64,000 nucleotides of DNA from Thermomonas sp. GTDB lineage: Bacteria; Pseudomonadota; Gammaproteobacteria; Xanthomonadales; Xanthomonadaceae. Made by a program: the position numbers and the translations under genes. The notes under the pieces are model-generated. The model was not told the origin of the DNA, made no database searches, and saw nothing but the letters and a program-made list of their open reading frames with translations. The stretch is taken from the NCBI GenBank assembly GCA_016720345.1, contig JADKKV010000005.1, positions 496,001-560,000 of the forward strand, written 5' to 3'. Positions 51,191 to 60,182 of this stretch are shown in pieces. Position 1 is the first letter of the stretch; each line of letters begins with the position of its first letter.

Positions 51191-52642
51191 CTACAACCCC
51201 GGCGGCAACACGATCTCGAACTTGGCGCCGCCGAGTTCCTGCGAGCGGGTCACCTGCAGCTCGCCGCGATAGCTCCTGACGATGTCCTGCACGATCGCCA
51301 GGCCAATGCCGTGGCCCTGCACGCGTTCGTCGCCACGCACGCCGCGCTGGAGGACGTGGGCGATGCGATCCTCGGCGATGCCTGGGCCGTCGTCCTCGAC
51401 CCGGATCAGCAGGCCCGGGCGGCGGTTGGGCGCGGTCTCGCCTTCGGCCACGGTCAGCAGCACCCGCGACTTCGCCCACTTGAACGCGTTCTCCAGCAGG
51501 TTGCCGAGCAACTCCTGCAGGTCACCGGTCTCGCCGTGGAAACGCGCCTGCGGGGCGATCTCGAACTCGCACAGCACGCGCTTGGCGGCGTACACCTTTT
51601 CCAGCCCGGTGACGATCTGCTCCGCGTGCGGCTCGACCTCGATCGGCGCGGCGAACAGCTGGTGGCCCGAGCGCGCCGCCCGCGCCAGCTGGTAGCCGAC
51701 CATGTCGTTCATGCGCCGCAGCTGGGTGTCCACCTCCTCGCGCAGTTCCTGCTCGCCGGAGCCGCTGTCCAGCCGCGAGCGCAATACCGCCAGCGGCGTC
51801 TTCAGGCTGTGCGCGAGGTCGGCCAGGGTGTTGCGCTGGCGGTCCAGGTTCTCGCGCTCGCTGTCGATGAAGGCGTTGATGCTCTCGGTCAGCGGCTCCA
51901 GCTCGCGCGGGTGCGCCTCGCTCATGCCCGACGCGCCGCCACCCTGGACCCGCTTGAGTTCGGAAATCACGTCGCGCAGCGGGCGCAGGCTCCAGCGCAG
52001 CACCAGCATCTGCAGCAGCAGCAGCACCACCCCGGCGCCGCCCAGGTTCAACCACAACGCGGAGCGGAACGCAGCCACCTGCCGACGCAGCGCGGTGGTG
52101 TCCTCCAGGATGTACACCGTGTAAGGGAATTCGCGCAGCGCATCGTCGGTGCCGCTGAAGATCAGGCCATAGCCGTAGCGGTAGACCTCGCCGGCTTCGC
52201 CGTTGATCTGGGTCAGCGGCAGCGGGCCCTCGAATACCTGCTGGCGCGCGCCGAGCATGGCCCCGGGCGGCAGCCGCGGCCCCTGCGCGGAATCGGATTC
52301 CCAGCGACCGGAAGGCAGCACGATCTGCGCGTACAGCCCGCTGCCCGGGCGCTTGAAGCGCGGATCCGGCGGGTCGTAGGGCGGGATCACGCTGCCGTCG
52401 CGGGCGAAATCGCTGTTGGCGTAGGCCAGCGCGTAGCTGTGCAGGCGTTCGCGCATGCCGCTCTGCGCGGTGGTCTGGAACGAACGATCCAGCGCATACC
52501 CGGCCAGCGCGAGGAACGCGACCAGGCCCACGCTGGCCGCCCACAGCTGGCGCGACTGCAGCGAGCGCGGCTGGCCGATACGCAAACGACGGCGCCTCGC
52601 GGCGCCGTCGTTGTCGGGTGTTGCGGGAGCAGCCGGTGCCAT
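51191..52642 (-). CDS. phoQ: PhoQ-type sensor histidine kinase
   Basis: 483 residues from the ATG at 52642. Two membrane helices (about 33-53 and 200-222) flank a periplasmic sensor. A HAMP-like segment leads to the dimerisation helix with the phospho-acceptor His in DLAHSLKTPLAVL, then the ATPase domain: N box LLGNLLENAFKWA, G1 VEDDGPGI and G2 GHGIGLAIV. It follows phoP after 72 bases. In Xanthomonas the PhoP/PhoQ pair responds to low divalent cations and acidic peptides and affects virulence; sensing here is inferred. Confidence 0.9.
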   Translation of the reverse strand: MAPAAPATPDNDGAARRRRLRIGQPRSLQSRQLWAASVGLVAFLALAGYALDRSFQTTAQSGMRERLHSYALAYANSDFARDGSVIPPYDPPDPRFKRPGSGLYAQIVLPSGRWESDSAQGPRLPPGAMLGARQQVFEGPLPLTQINGEAGEVYRYGYGLIFSGTDDALREFPYTVYILEDTTALRRQVAAFRSALWLNLGGAGVVLLLLQMLVLRWSLRPLRDVISELKRVQGGGASGMSEAHPRELEPLTESINAFIDSERENLDRQRNTLADLAHSLKTPLAVLRSRLDSGSGEQELREEVDTQLRRMNDMVGYQLARAARSGHQLFAAPIEVEPHAEQIVTGLEKVYAAKRVLCEFEIAPQARFHGETGDLQELLGNLLENAFKWAKSRVLLTVAEGETAPNRRPGLLIRVEDDGPGIAEDRIAHVLQRGVRGDERVQGHGIGLAIVQDIVRSYRGELQVTRSQELGGAKFEIVLPPGL

Positions 52643-52714
52643 CCGCGTCGGTCGCGCCGGGCTCAATCGCCGCGACGCGCGCGTGCCATCAATCCCGGCT
52701 CCGCAAACATGCCG

Positions 52715-53398
52715 TCAATCCCCGCTCCGCGGGATGGCGAAGCGGTAGCCGCGGCCGCGCACGGTCTCGATCGGCTTCATCGCGCCATCCGGATCCAGCT
52801 TCTTGCGCAGGCGGCCGATGAAGACTTCCAGCACGTTGGAATCGCGGTCGAAGTCCTGCTGGTAGATGTGCTCGGTGAGGTCGGCCTTCGAGACCAGCTC
52901 GCCGGCGTGCATCATCAGGTACTCGAGCACCTTGTATTCGTAGCTGGTCAGGTCGACGTTGCCGCCGTTGACGCTGACCGTCTGCGCGGCCAGGTCCAGC
53001 ATCACCGGGCCGCATTCCAGGGTGGGCTTGCTCCAGCCGGCGGCGCGCCGGACCAGCGCGTTGATCCGCGCCAGCAGCTCCTCCACGTGGAACGGCTTGA
53101 CCAGGTAGTCGTCTGCACCCTGCTTGAGGCCGTCGACCTTGTCCTGCCAGCTGGAACGCGCGGTCAGGATCAGCACCGGGAATTTCTTGCCTTCGTCGCG
53201 CAGGGCCTTGATCAGCTCCATGCCCGACATCTTCGGCAGGCCGAGGTCGATGATGCCGACGTCGAACGGCACCTCGCGCCCCATGTACAGGCCTTCCTCG
53301 CCGTCCTGGGCGGCGTCCACCGCATAGCCTTCGCGCTTCAGGCGCGCGGCCAGGGTTTCGCGCAGCGGGGCTTCGTCTTCGACGAGCAGGATACGCAT
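52715..53398 (-). CDS. phoP: PhoP-type response regulator (OmpR family)
   Basis: 227 residues. The receiver domain has the acidic pocket ED (8-9) and the phosphorylated Asp51 in GIIDLGLPKMSG, with Thr and Lys in LTARS and VKPF. The C-terminal winged helix (about 125-222) has SYEYKVLEYLMMHAGELVSKADL and VEVFIGRLRKKLD-type NVLEVFIGRLRKKL, ending in RGRGYRF. It is the first gene of the phoP-phoQ unit, 57 bases after the PepSY-type protein. Confidence 0.94.
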   Translation of the reverse strand: MRILLVEDEAPLRETLAARLKREGYAVDAAQDGEEGLYMGREVPFDVGIIDLGLPKMSGMELIKALRDEGKKFPVLILTARSSWQDKVDGLKQGADDYLVKPFHVEELLARINALVRRAAGWSKPTLECGPVMLDLAAQTVSVNGGNVDLTSYEYKVLEYLMMHAGELVSKADLTEHIYQQDFDRDSNVLEVFIGRLRKKLDPDGAMKPIETVRGRGYRFAIPRSGD

Positions 53399-53455
53399 GG
53401 GGTCTCCTTTGGAAAATGATGCCGCGGGTGGTGCAGTGGCGCCCAGGCTGCAGGA

Positions 53456-53812
53456 TCAGCCGTCGTCGTCGCGTGCAGGCGGCGGCCGGCGCGAACCGCG
53501 GCTGTCGCCGCGCGGCGGGTTGCCGTTGCCGTCGCGATGCTGCGGGTCCTGCATGAACACGCGCACCCGGCCCTGGTCGTCGACGACCTTGACCCGGTGC
53601 ATGTCGCGGCCGTCGTACTGCACGCGCTCGGCGGACAGCACCTCGCCACGGGTATCGCGCTCGACCCGGCGCACCGCGTCGGACAGGCTGCTGCGCGGGT
53701 CCTGGCCGCCATCGTCGCGCTGCGGCCGTGGCTGCGGCTGCGGCTGCGACTGCGCATGCGCGGACAGCGCCGGCAGCACCGCCAGGATGGCGATGGTCAG
53801 CAGCTTCGGCAT
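53456..53812 (-). CDS. Periplasmic PepSY-like small protein upstream of phoPQ
   Basis: 118 residues from the ATG at 53812. A signal peptide covers about 1-22 (LLTIAILAVLPALSAHAQ). A Gln/Pro repeat (SQPQPQPRPQ) follows, then a PepSY-like fold (SLSDAVRRVERDTRGEVLSAERV, then VKVVDDQGRVRVFM) and a basic tail (PPRGDSRGSRRPPPARDD). Similar proteins precede phoP in Xanthomonas, and PepSY proteins of this kind can modulate sensor kinases. A role in tuning PhoQ is inference. It shares the strand with phoP. Confidence 0.8.
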   Translation of the reverse strand: MPKLLTIAILAVLPALSAHAQSQPQPQPRPQRDDGGQDPRSSLSDAVRRVERDTRGEVLSAERVQYDGRDMHRVKVVDDQGRVRVFMQDPQHRDGNGNPPRGDSRGSRRPPPARDDDG

Positions 53813-53960
53813 GGGCGGACGGCAGCGGGACATGGCAACGGCACTCGGACGGGATGGCGCCATTCTGGGCGCAGCCGGTGAATCGGCCCTGAAGTTTCCT
53901 GAACAGGATACCGCGCCGTTCAGCCGGCACGCGAATCCGTGACCTCGATCGCGGCCGCGA

Positions 53961-54872
53961 TCAGTAGACCTCGCCGATGCAGCAGCGCAGCGAGCCGCCG
54001 GCGGCCTCGATTGCATCCAGTTCCACCGTCTCCACCCGGAACCCGGCCGCCGCCAGCAGGTCGCGGTGCGCGGGCTGCAAGGCGCGCCCGGCCGCCGCGC
54101 TCATCCACGCGGTATCCGGCGACAGCGCGATGCAGTTGCCCACGAAGGCGGCATGTTCGGCCTCGCTGCAGAGCACCGCATGCGGGGCGTACAGCGCGGC
54201 GATGGCCGCCACCACCGCCGGGTCGGCGAAGCCCTTCGGGCAGACCACCGCCGCGCGCCCGGCCAGCACCGCCAGCACCACGTTGGTGTGGTACTCGCCG
54301 GCGGCGAGGTCGAACAGCAGGGTGGCGCGCAGGCCGAACGCCTCGTGCATCCGCCGCGCGCCTTCCTCGTCGCAGCGTTCGGACAGGCCGCAGAAGCCCA
54401 GCCCGCGGGCGCGGTCGATCACCAGCGCGCCGGTCAGCTCGCACGGGTGCGGCTGGGTGGACAGGTCGATGGCCCGCCGGCCCAGCACGTTGCCGAAGAA
54501 GGCGCGGATGTCGTCGCGCGCCGCTTCGCGCTGGCGGACCTCGTGGCGCATCCGGCCGACCACGTAACGGCCCGGCGCGGTGCCGAACACGTTGTTGGGG
54601 AACAGCGCATCGGGCGTGTCCACGTTGCCGGCGAAGCAGATCGCCGGCACCACCGCCGACACCGCGCGCTGCAGGTCGCGGTGCTGGGCCGAGGCACGGG
54701 TGGCGTCGAACGCCGCGGCATCGGCCATGTAGCTGTTGTCCTGCGCCGACTGCTCGGCGAGGCGGAAGCCGTCGGGCGCCACCAGGAACACCGCGCGTGC
54801 GGTGGCCGCGCCGAAGTCCGGGGCGGCGGCAGCGAAGGCGTCGGCGAAGGCGTGGAGGTCGCGGGTGATCAT
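53961..54872 (-). CDS. Amidinotransferase-superfamily hydrolase, CtlX-like
   Basis: 303 residues of the arginine deiminase/dimethylarginine hydrolase fold. The conserved opening PDALFPNNVFGTAPGRYVVG, catalytic His in GEYHTNVVL and catalytic Cys near the C-terminus (GGSLRCCIGEVY) are present. The pattern fits the citrulline-utilisation hydrolase CtlX group more than arginine deiminase, but substrate (citrulline, methylated arginine or another guanidine) is not fixed by sequence. It overlaps the dusA stop by 4 bases (ATGA), so it is co-translated with a tRNA-modifying enzyme. Confidence 0.8.
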   Translation of the reverse strand: MITRDLHAFADAFAAAAPDFGAATARAVFLVAPDGFRLAEQSAQDNSYMADAAAFDATRASAQHRDLQRAVSAVVPAICFAGNVDTPDALFPNNVFGTAPGRYVVGRMRHEVRQREAARDDIRAFFGNVLGRRAIDLSTQPHPCELTGALVIDRARGLGFCGLSERCDEEGARRMHEAFGLRATLLFDLAAGEYHTNVVLAVLAGRAAVVCPKGFADPAVVAAIAALYAPHAVLCSEAEHAAFVGNCIALSPDTAWMSAAAGRALQPAHRDLLAAAGFRVETVELDAIEAAGGSLRCCIGEVY

Positions 54873-55870
54873 GGTTTGGGAGGCTCGCGTTCGGTGAGGG
54901 ACAGGGCGTGCTCGACCAGCGACCAGTCGGCACCGGGTTGATGCGCGCCTTCGCTGAGGACCTGGCGGAACGCGCGGCCGCCGGGCTGGCCGGCGAACAG
55001 GCCCAGCAGGTGGCGGCTGATGTGCTTGAGGTACACGCCGCGCGCCAGCTGCGCCTCGACATAGGGGCGGTACGCGCGCAGCAGTGCGCCGCGCGTGCGG
55101 GCCGCGCCACCGAACCAGCGCACGTCCAGCTGATGCAGCAGGTAGGGCGTGTGGTAGGCCGCGCGGCCAAGCATCGCGCCGTCGACATGCGCAAGATGCG
55201 CGGTGGCTTCCACTGCATCGGCGATGCCGCCGTTGACGATGACCTGCAGCGCCGGTCGTTCGCGCTTGAGCCGGTAGGCCCAGTCGTAGCGCAGCGGTGG
55301 CAGCTCGCGGTTCTCCTTCGGGCTCAGGCCCTTCAGCCAGGCATTGCGGGCATGCACCACGAACATCCGGCAGCCGGCATCGGCAATCGTGTCGATGAAG
55401 GCGAGGAAGCGCGCCCATTCGTGGTCGTCATCGACGCCCAGCCGGCACTTGACCGTCACCGGCACGCCCGGCACCGCGGCGATCATCGCCGCCACCGACT
55501 CGGCCACCAGCGCCGGTTCGCGCATCAGGCAGGCGCCGAAACGGCCGGCCTGCACGCGGTCGGACGGGCAGCCGCAGTTGAGGTTGATCTCGTCGAAGCC
55601 GGCATCGACGCCGATCCGCGCCGCCTGCGCCAGCAGCGCCGGCTCGCTGCCGCCCAGCTGCAGGGCGACCGGGTGCTCGCACGGGTCCATCGCCAGCAGC
55701 CGCGCGCGGTCGCCCAGCACCACTGCGTTGGCATGCACCATTTCCGAATACAGCCGCGCATGCGGCGCCAGCAGCCGGTGGAAGGCACGGCAATGCGGAT
55801 CGGTCCAGTCCATCATCGGGGCGACGGACAGGCGCAACTGGTCGGCGGGGATGGCGGGCGATGCACTCAC
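54869..55870 (-). CDS. dusA: tRNA-dihydrouridine(20/20a) synthase DusA
   Basis: 333 residues from a GTG at 55870. A TIM-barrel flavoenzyme reducing uridine 20 of tRNA. FMN and active-site motifs: LSVAPMMDWTDPHCRAFHRLL, INLNCGCPSDRVQAGRFGACLM with the catalytic Cys, TVKCRLGVDD, and NGGIADAVEA. The C-terminal KHISRHLLGLFAGQPGGRAFR is DusA-specific. A TACAAT box (55879-55884) ends 8 bases before the GTG, suggesting a leaderless message. Divergent from acnD. Confidence 0.94.
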   Translation of the reverse strand: MSASPAIPADQLRLSVAPMMDWTDPHCRAFHRLLAPHARLYSEMVHANAVVLGDRARLLAMDPCEHPVALQLGGSEPALLAQAARIGVDAGFDEINLNCGCPSDRVQAGRFGACLMREPALVAESVAAMIAAVPGVPVTVKCRLGVDDDHEWARFLAFIDTIADAGCRMFVVHARNAWLKGLSPKENRELPPLRYDWAYRLKRERPALQVIVNGGIADAVEATAHLAHVDGAMLGRAAYHTPYLLHQLDVRWFGGAARTRGALLRAYRPYVEAQLARGVYLKHISRHLLGLFAGQPGGRAFRQVLSEGAHQPGADWSLVEHALSLTEREPPKP

Positions 55871-55950
55871 GGCCGCGCATTGTACGGAGCCGCCGGGCCC
55901 GGCCGGGTTGCGCGACAATACGGATCCCGCCGCACCCGCCCCCGCCCGCC

Positions 55951-58569
55951 ATGAAAGACGCCTTCCGCAAGCCGTTGCCCGGCACCTCGCTCGACTGGTT
56001 CGATGCCCGCGCCGCAGTCGAGGCGATCCGCCCCGGCGCATACGCCGCGCTGCCCTACACCGCCCGCGTGCATGCCGAGAACATCGTGCGCAAGGCAGAC
56101 CCAGCGCAGCGCGACGCCTACCTCGCGCAGCTGATCGAACGCCGCCGCGACCTCGACTTCCCGTGGTTCCCGGCCCGCGTGGTCTGCCACGACATCCTCG
56201 GCCAGACCGCGCTGGTGGACCTTGCCGGCCTGCGCGATGCGATCGCCGCGCAGGGTGGCGACCCGGCGCAGGTGAACCCGGTGGTGCCGGTGCAGCTGAT
56301 CGTGGACCACTCGCTGGCGGTGGAATGCGGCGGCTTCGAGCCGGATGCGTTCGCGAGGAACCGCGCGATCGAGGACCGCCGCAACGAGGATCGCTTCCAC
56401 TTCATCGAGTGGACCCGGCAATCGTTCAAGAACGTCCTGGTGATTCCGCCGGGCAACGGGATCATGCACCAGATCAACCTGGAGAAGATGTCGCCGGTGA
56501 TCTGCGCGGAGGACGGCATGGCCTTCCCGGATACCTGCATCGGCACCGACTCGCACACCCCGCACGTGGACGCGCTGGGGGTGATCGCGGTCGGCGTGGG
56601 CGGGCTGGAGGCGGAAAACGTCATGCTCGGGCGCGCCTCGTGGATGCGCACGCCGGACATCGTTGGCGTGGAGCTCGCCGGCAGGCCGCAACCAGGGATC
56701 ACCGCCACCGACGTGGTGCTGGCACTGACCGAATTCCTGCGCAAGGAAAAGGTGGTCGGTGCCTACCTGGAGTTCCGCGGCGAAGGCGCCTCCGCGCTGT
56801 CGATCGGCGACCGCGCCACGATCAGCAACATGGCGCCGGAATACGGCGCGACCGCGGCGATGTTCTTCATCGATGACAACACCCTGGACTACCTGCGCCT
56901 GACCGGGCGCGAGGACGCGCAGGTGCAGCTGGTCGAAACCTACGCGAAGACCGCCGGGCTGTGGGCGGACGACCTCGCCAGCGCGCAGTACGAGCGCACG
57001 CTGCACTTCGACCTGTCCTCCGTGGTGCGCAACATGGCTGGCCCGTCCAACCCGCACCGCCGGTTGCCGGTCAGCGAGCTGGCCGCGCGCGGCGTCGCCG
57101 ACCAGGTCAAGCTCGCCTCCGGCAAGGCCGAGGAAGCCGGTGGCCTGATCCCGGATGGCGCGGTGATCATCGCCGCGATCACCAGCTGCACCAACACCAG
57201 CAACCCGCGCAACGTGATCGCCGCGGCGCTGCTGGCGCGCAACGCGAACGCGAAGGGGCTGACCCGCAAGCCGTGGGTGAAAACCTCGCTGGCACCCGGC
57301 TCCAAGGCCGTGCAGCTGTACCTGGAGGAGGCGAACCTGCTACCGGACCTGGAGCAACTGGGCTTCGGCATCGTCGGCTTCGCGTGCACCACCTGCAACG
57401 GCATGAGCGGCGCGCTGGATCCGGCGATCCAGCGGGAAATCATCGAGCGCGACCTGTACGTGACCGCGGTGCTCAGCGGCAACCGCAATTTCGATGGCCG
57501 CATCCATCCCTACGCCAAGCAATCGTTCCTGGCGTCGCCGCCGCTGGTGGTGGCCTATGCGATCGCCGGCAGCATCCGCTTCGACATCGAGAAGGATGTG
57601 CTCGGCATCGATGCGCAAGGCAATGGAATCCGCCTGAAGGACCTCTGGCCCAGCGATGCCGAGATCGACGCGGTGGTGAAGGCCAGCGTCAAGCCGGAGC
57701 AGTTCCGCAGCGTGTACGCGCCGATGTTCAACCCGCGCGCCGGACACGGCGGCACGCTGGCCCCGCTGTACGACTGGCGGCCGCGCAGCACCTACATCCG
57801 CCGCCCGCCGTACTGGGAAGGCGCGCTGGCCGGCGAACGCAGCCTGCGCGGCATGCGCCCGCTGGCGGTGCTGCCGGACAACATCACCACCGACCACCTG
57901 TCGCCTTCCAACGCGATCCTGCGCGACAGCGCCGCCGGCGAATACCTGGCGAAGATGGGCCTGCCGGAAGAGGACTTCAATTCCTACGCCACCCATCGCG
58001 GCGACCACCTGACCGCCCAGCGCGCCACCTTCGCCAACCCCAAGCTGGTCAACGAGATGGTGCGCGACGCCGACGGCAACCCGCGTCAGGGTTCGCTGGC
58101 GCGGGTGGAGCCGGACGGCACGGTGATGCGGATGTGGGAGGCGATCGAGACCTACATGGACCGCAAGCAGCCGCTGCTGGTCATCGCCGGCGCGGACTAC
58201 GGCCAGGGCAGCTCGCGCGACTGGGCGGCGAAGGGCGTGCGGCTGGCCGGCGTGGAGGCGATCGTCGCGGAAGGCTTCGAACGCATCCACCGCACCAACC
58301 TGGTCGGCATGGGCGTGCTGCCGCTGGAGTTCCAGCCCGGCACCACCCGCAAGACCCTGGGCATCGACGGCAGCGAAACCTTCGACGTGGTCGGCGAACG
58401 CACGCCAGGCGCAAGCCTCACCCTGGTGATCCATCGCAAGGACGGCGAGCGCATCGAGGTGCCGGTCACCTGCCGGCTGGATTCCGACGAGGACGTCGAG
58501 GTGTACGAAGCGGGCGGCGTGCTGCAGCGCTTCGCGCAGGATTTCCTGGCCGCGAACAAGACCGCCTGA
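55951..58569 (+). CDS. acnD: Fe/S-dependent 2-methylcitrate dehydratase AcnD
   Basis: 872 residues of the aconitase superfamily. The 4Fe-4S Cys are in AITSCTNTSNPRNVI and GFACTTCNGMSG; the ATDSHTPHVDALG-type GTDSHTPHVDALGVIAVGVGG and the C-terminal swivel domain with YGQGSSRDWAAKG complete the fold. AcnD dehydrates 2-methylcitrate in propionate breakdown and needs PrpF, encoded one base downstream, which marks it as AcnD rather than AcnA. The prpB and prpC genes are not in the window. Confidence 0.95.
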   Translation: MKDAFRKPLPGTSLDWFDARAAVEAIRPGAYAALPYTARVHAENIVRKADPAQRDAYLAQLIERRRDLDFPWFPARVVCHDILGQTALVDLAGLRDAIAAQGGDPAQVNPVVPVQLIVDHSLAVECGGFEPDAFARNRAIEDRRNEDRFHFIEWTRQSFKNVLVIPPGNGIMHQINLEKMSPVICAEDGMAFPDTCIGTDSHTPHVDALGVIAVGVGGLEAENVMLGRASWMRTPDIVGVELAGRPQPGITATDVVLALTEFLRKEKVVGAYLEFRGEGASALSIGDRATISNMAPEYGATAAMFFIDDNTLDYLRLTGREDAQVQLVETYAKTAGLWADDLASAQYERTLHFDLSSVVRNMAGPSNPHRRLPVSELAARGVADQVKLASGKAEEAGGLIPDGAVIIAAITSCTNTSNPRNVIAAALLARNANAKGLTRKPWVKTSLAPGSKAVQLYLEEANLLPDLEQLGFGIVGFACTTCNGMSGALDPAIQREIIERDLYVTAVLSGNRNFDGRIHPYAKQSFLASPPLVVAYAIAGSIRFDIEKDVLGIDAQGNGIRLKDLWPSDAEIDAVVKASVKPEQFRSVYAPMFNPRAGHGGTLAPLYDWRPRSTYIRRPPYWEGALAGERSLRGMRPLAVLPDNITTDHLSPSNAILRDSAAGEYLAKMGLPEEDFNSYATHRGDHLTAQRATFANPKLVNEMVRDADGNPRQGSLARVEPDGTVMRMWEAIETYMDRKQPLLVIAGADYGQGSSRDWAAKGVRLAGVEAIVAEGFERIHRTNLVGMGVLPLEFQPGTTRKTLGIDGSETFDVVGERTPGASLTLVIHRKDGERIEVPVTCRLDSDEDVEVYEAGGVLQRFAQDFLAANKTA

Positions 58570-58570
58570 C

Positions 58571-59755
58571 ATGCCCAACTTCGCCCCGCAACGCCGCATC
58601 CCCGCCACCTACATGCGTGGCGGCACCTCCAAGGGCGTGTTCTTCCGGCTTGAGGACCTGCCGGAAGACGCGCGCGTGCCCGGCCCGGCACGCGACGCCT
58701 TGCTGCTGCGGGTGATCGGCTCGCCGGATCCGTATGGCAAGCACACCGACGGCATGGGTGGGGCCACATCGAGCACCAGCAAGTGCGTGATCATCTCGAA
58801 GTCCGATGTCCCCGGCCACGATGTCGATTACCTGTACGGGCAGGTCGCGATCGACAGCGCGTTCGTCGACTGGAGCGGCAACTGCGGCAACCTGAGTTCG
58901 GCGGTGGGGCCGTTCGCGATCGCCAATGGCCTGGTCGATCCGTCGCGGGTGCCGGTCAATGGCAACTGCACGGTGCGGATCTGGCAGGCCAACATCGGCA
59001 AGACCATCCTTGCGCATGTGCCGGTGGGCAACGGCGAGGTGCAGGAAACCGGCGACTTCGAGCTGGACGGGGTGACCTTCCCCGCCGCCGAGATCGTGCT
59101 GGAATTCCTCGACCCGTCGGATGACGAGGGCGAGGGCGGCTCGATGTTCCCCACCGGCAACGTGCTGGACACACTGGACGTGCCGGGCGTGGGCGCGCTG
59201 CCGGCGACGATGATCACCGCCGGCATCCCCACCGTGTTCGTCAACGCCGCCGACATCGGCTTCAACGGCACCGAACTGCAGCCGGCGATCAACGAAGACA
59301 AGGCCACGCTGGCCAGGATGGAAGCCATCCGCGTCGCCGGCGCGCTGCGCATGGGCTTGATCGGTACAGCGCAAGAAGCCGCGACGCGCCAGCACACGCC
59401 GAAGGTGGCCTTCGTCGCCCCGCCGGCGACCTACGCGGCGTCCAGCGGCAAGCGGATCGACGCGGCCGACATCGACCTCAATGTGCGCGCGCTGTCGATG
59501 GGCAAGTTGCATCACGCGATGATGGGCACCGCCTCGGTTGCGATCGCCACCGCGGCCGCGGTGCCGGGCACCGTGGTCAACCTCGCGGCCGGCGGCGGCA
59601 CCCGCGGGGCGGTGCGCTTCGGCCATCCCTCCGGCACCTTGCGGGTGGGTGCGGACGTGCAGCAGGCCGATGGCCAGTGGGTCGTGACCAAGGCGGTGAT
59701 GTCGCGTTCGGCGCGGGTGCTGATGGAAGGCACGGTGCGGGTGCCGCGGGAGTGA
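58571..59755 (+). CDS. prpF: AcnD-accessory protein PrpF
   Basis: 394 residues, a PrpF/methylaconitate isomerase with the diaminopimelate-epimerase-like fold. It starts RRIPATYMRGGTSKGVFFR, with the conserved GNCGNLSSAVGPFAI and TAVNLAAGGGTRGAVRFGHPSG-type segments. PrpF works with AcnD, converting its trans-aconitate product. Spacing of 1 base from acnD shows coupling. Its stop TGA abuts the stop of the convergent GFA gene, and both lie in one TGATCA palindrome (59753-59758). Confidence 0.96.
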   Translation: MPNFAPQRRIPATYMRGGTSKGVFFRLEDLPEDARVPGPARDALLLRVIGSPDPYGKHTDGMGGATSSTSKCVIISKSDVPGHDVDYLYGQVAIDSAFVDWSGNCGNLSSAVGPFAIANGLVDPSRVPVNGNCTVRIWQANIGKTILAHVPVGNGEVQETGDFELDGVTFPAAEIVLEFLDPSDDEGEGGSMFPTGNVLDTLDVPGVGALPATMITAGIPTVFVNAADIGFNGTELQPAINEDKATLARMEAIRVAGALRMGLIGTAQEAATRQHTPKVAFVAPPATYAASSGKRIDAADIDLNVRALSMGKLHHAMMGTASVAIATAAAVPGTVVNLAAGGGTRGAVRFGHPSGTLRVGADVQQADGQWVVTKAVMSRSARVLMEGTVRVPRE

Positions 59756-60166
59756 TCAGGCGTCGGTGAGGTGCGCCACCGCCGCGGTTGCGGCGTCGCG
59801 GTCGGTGTCGTCGAACGGGGTGATGTGGAAGAACGACACCGTGCCCGCATCCAGGCAACGCGCGTTGACGCTGAAGCCGTCCGGGTGGCTGCGCGGCACG
59901 TAGAAGCTCTTGATCCCGCAATGGCGGCAGAACAGGTGCTTCGCCGTGCCGGTGTTGAAGCTGTATTCGGCCAGGTCGCTTTCGCCCGACAGCAGGCGGA
60001 AGCGCGAGGCCGGCACGATCAGGTGCAGGAAGCCGGTCATCGTGCAGATCGAGCAATTGCATTCCAGCACTTCGGGCGACGCCGGGGCATCGACCTCGAA
60101 GCGCACGCGGCGGCAATGGCAGCCGCCGCGGTGGGTCACGAATCCGGATGCGGCGAGCGTTGTCAT
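59756..60166 (-). CDS. GFA-family (CENP-V/glutathione-dependent formaldehyde-activating type) zinc protein
   Basis: 136 residues. Conserved Cys ligands bind zinc: CHC at 16-18, CNCSIC at 36-41 and CRHC at 80-83, in the GFA pattern. Members are mostly small zinc proteins of unknown reaction; the glutathione-formaldehyde activity of the namesake has been disputed. No formaldehyde or glutathione gene lies nearby. It converges with prpF, sharing its stop codon palindrome, and precedes the basic-tailed secreted protein. Confidence 0.88.
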   Translation of the reverse strand: MTTLAASGFVTHRGGCHCRRVRFEVDAPASPEVLECNCSICTMTGFLHLIVPASRFRLLSGESDLAEYSFNTGTAKHLFCRHCGIKSFYVPRSHPDGFSVNARCLDAGTVSFFHITPFDDTDRDAATAAVAHLTDA

Positions 60167-60182
60167 CCGCGCATTCCCGGGA

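Noticed and set aside
52643-52714. Short imperfect direct repeats between phoP and phoQ (GTCAATCCCCGCTCCGC-like)
   Set aside because: Two copies only, imperfect and short; likely local duplication without evident function.
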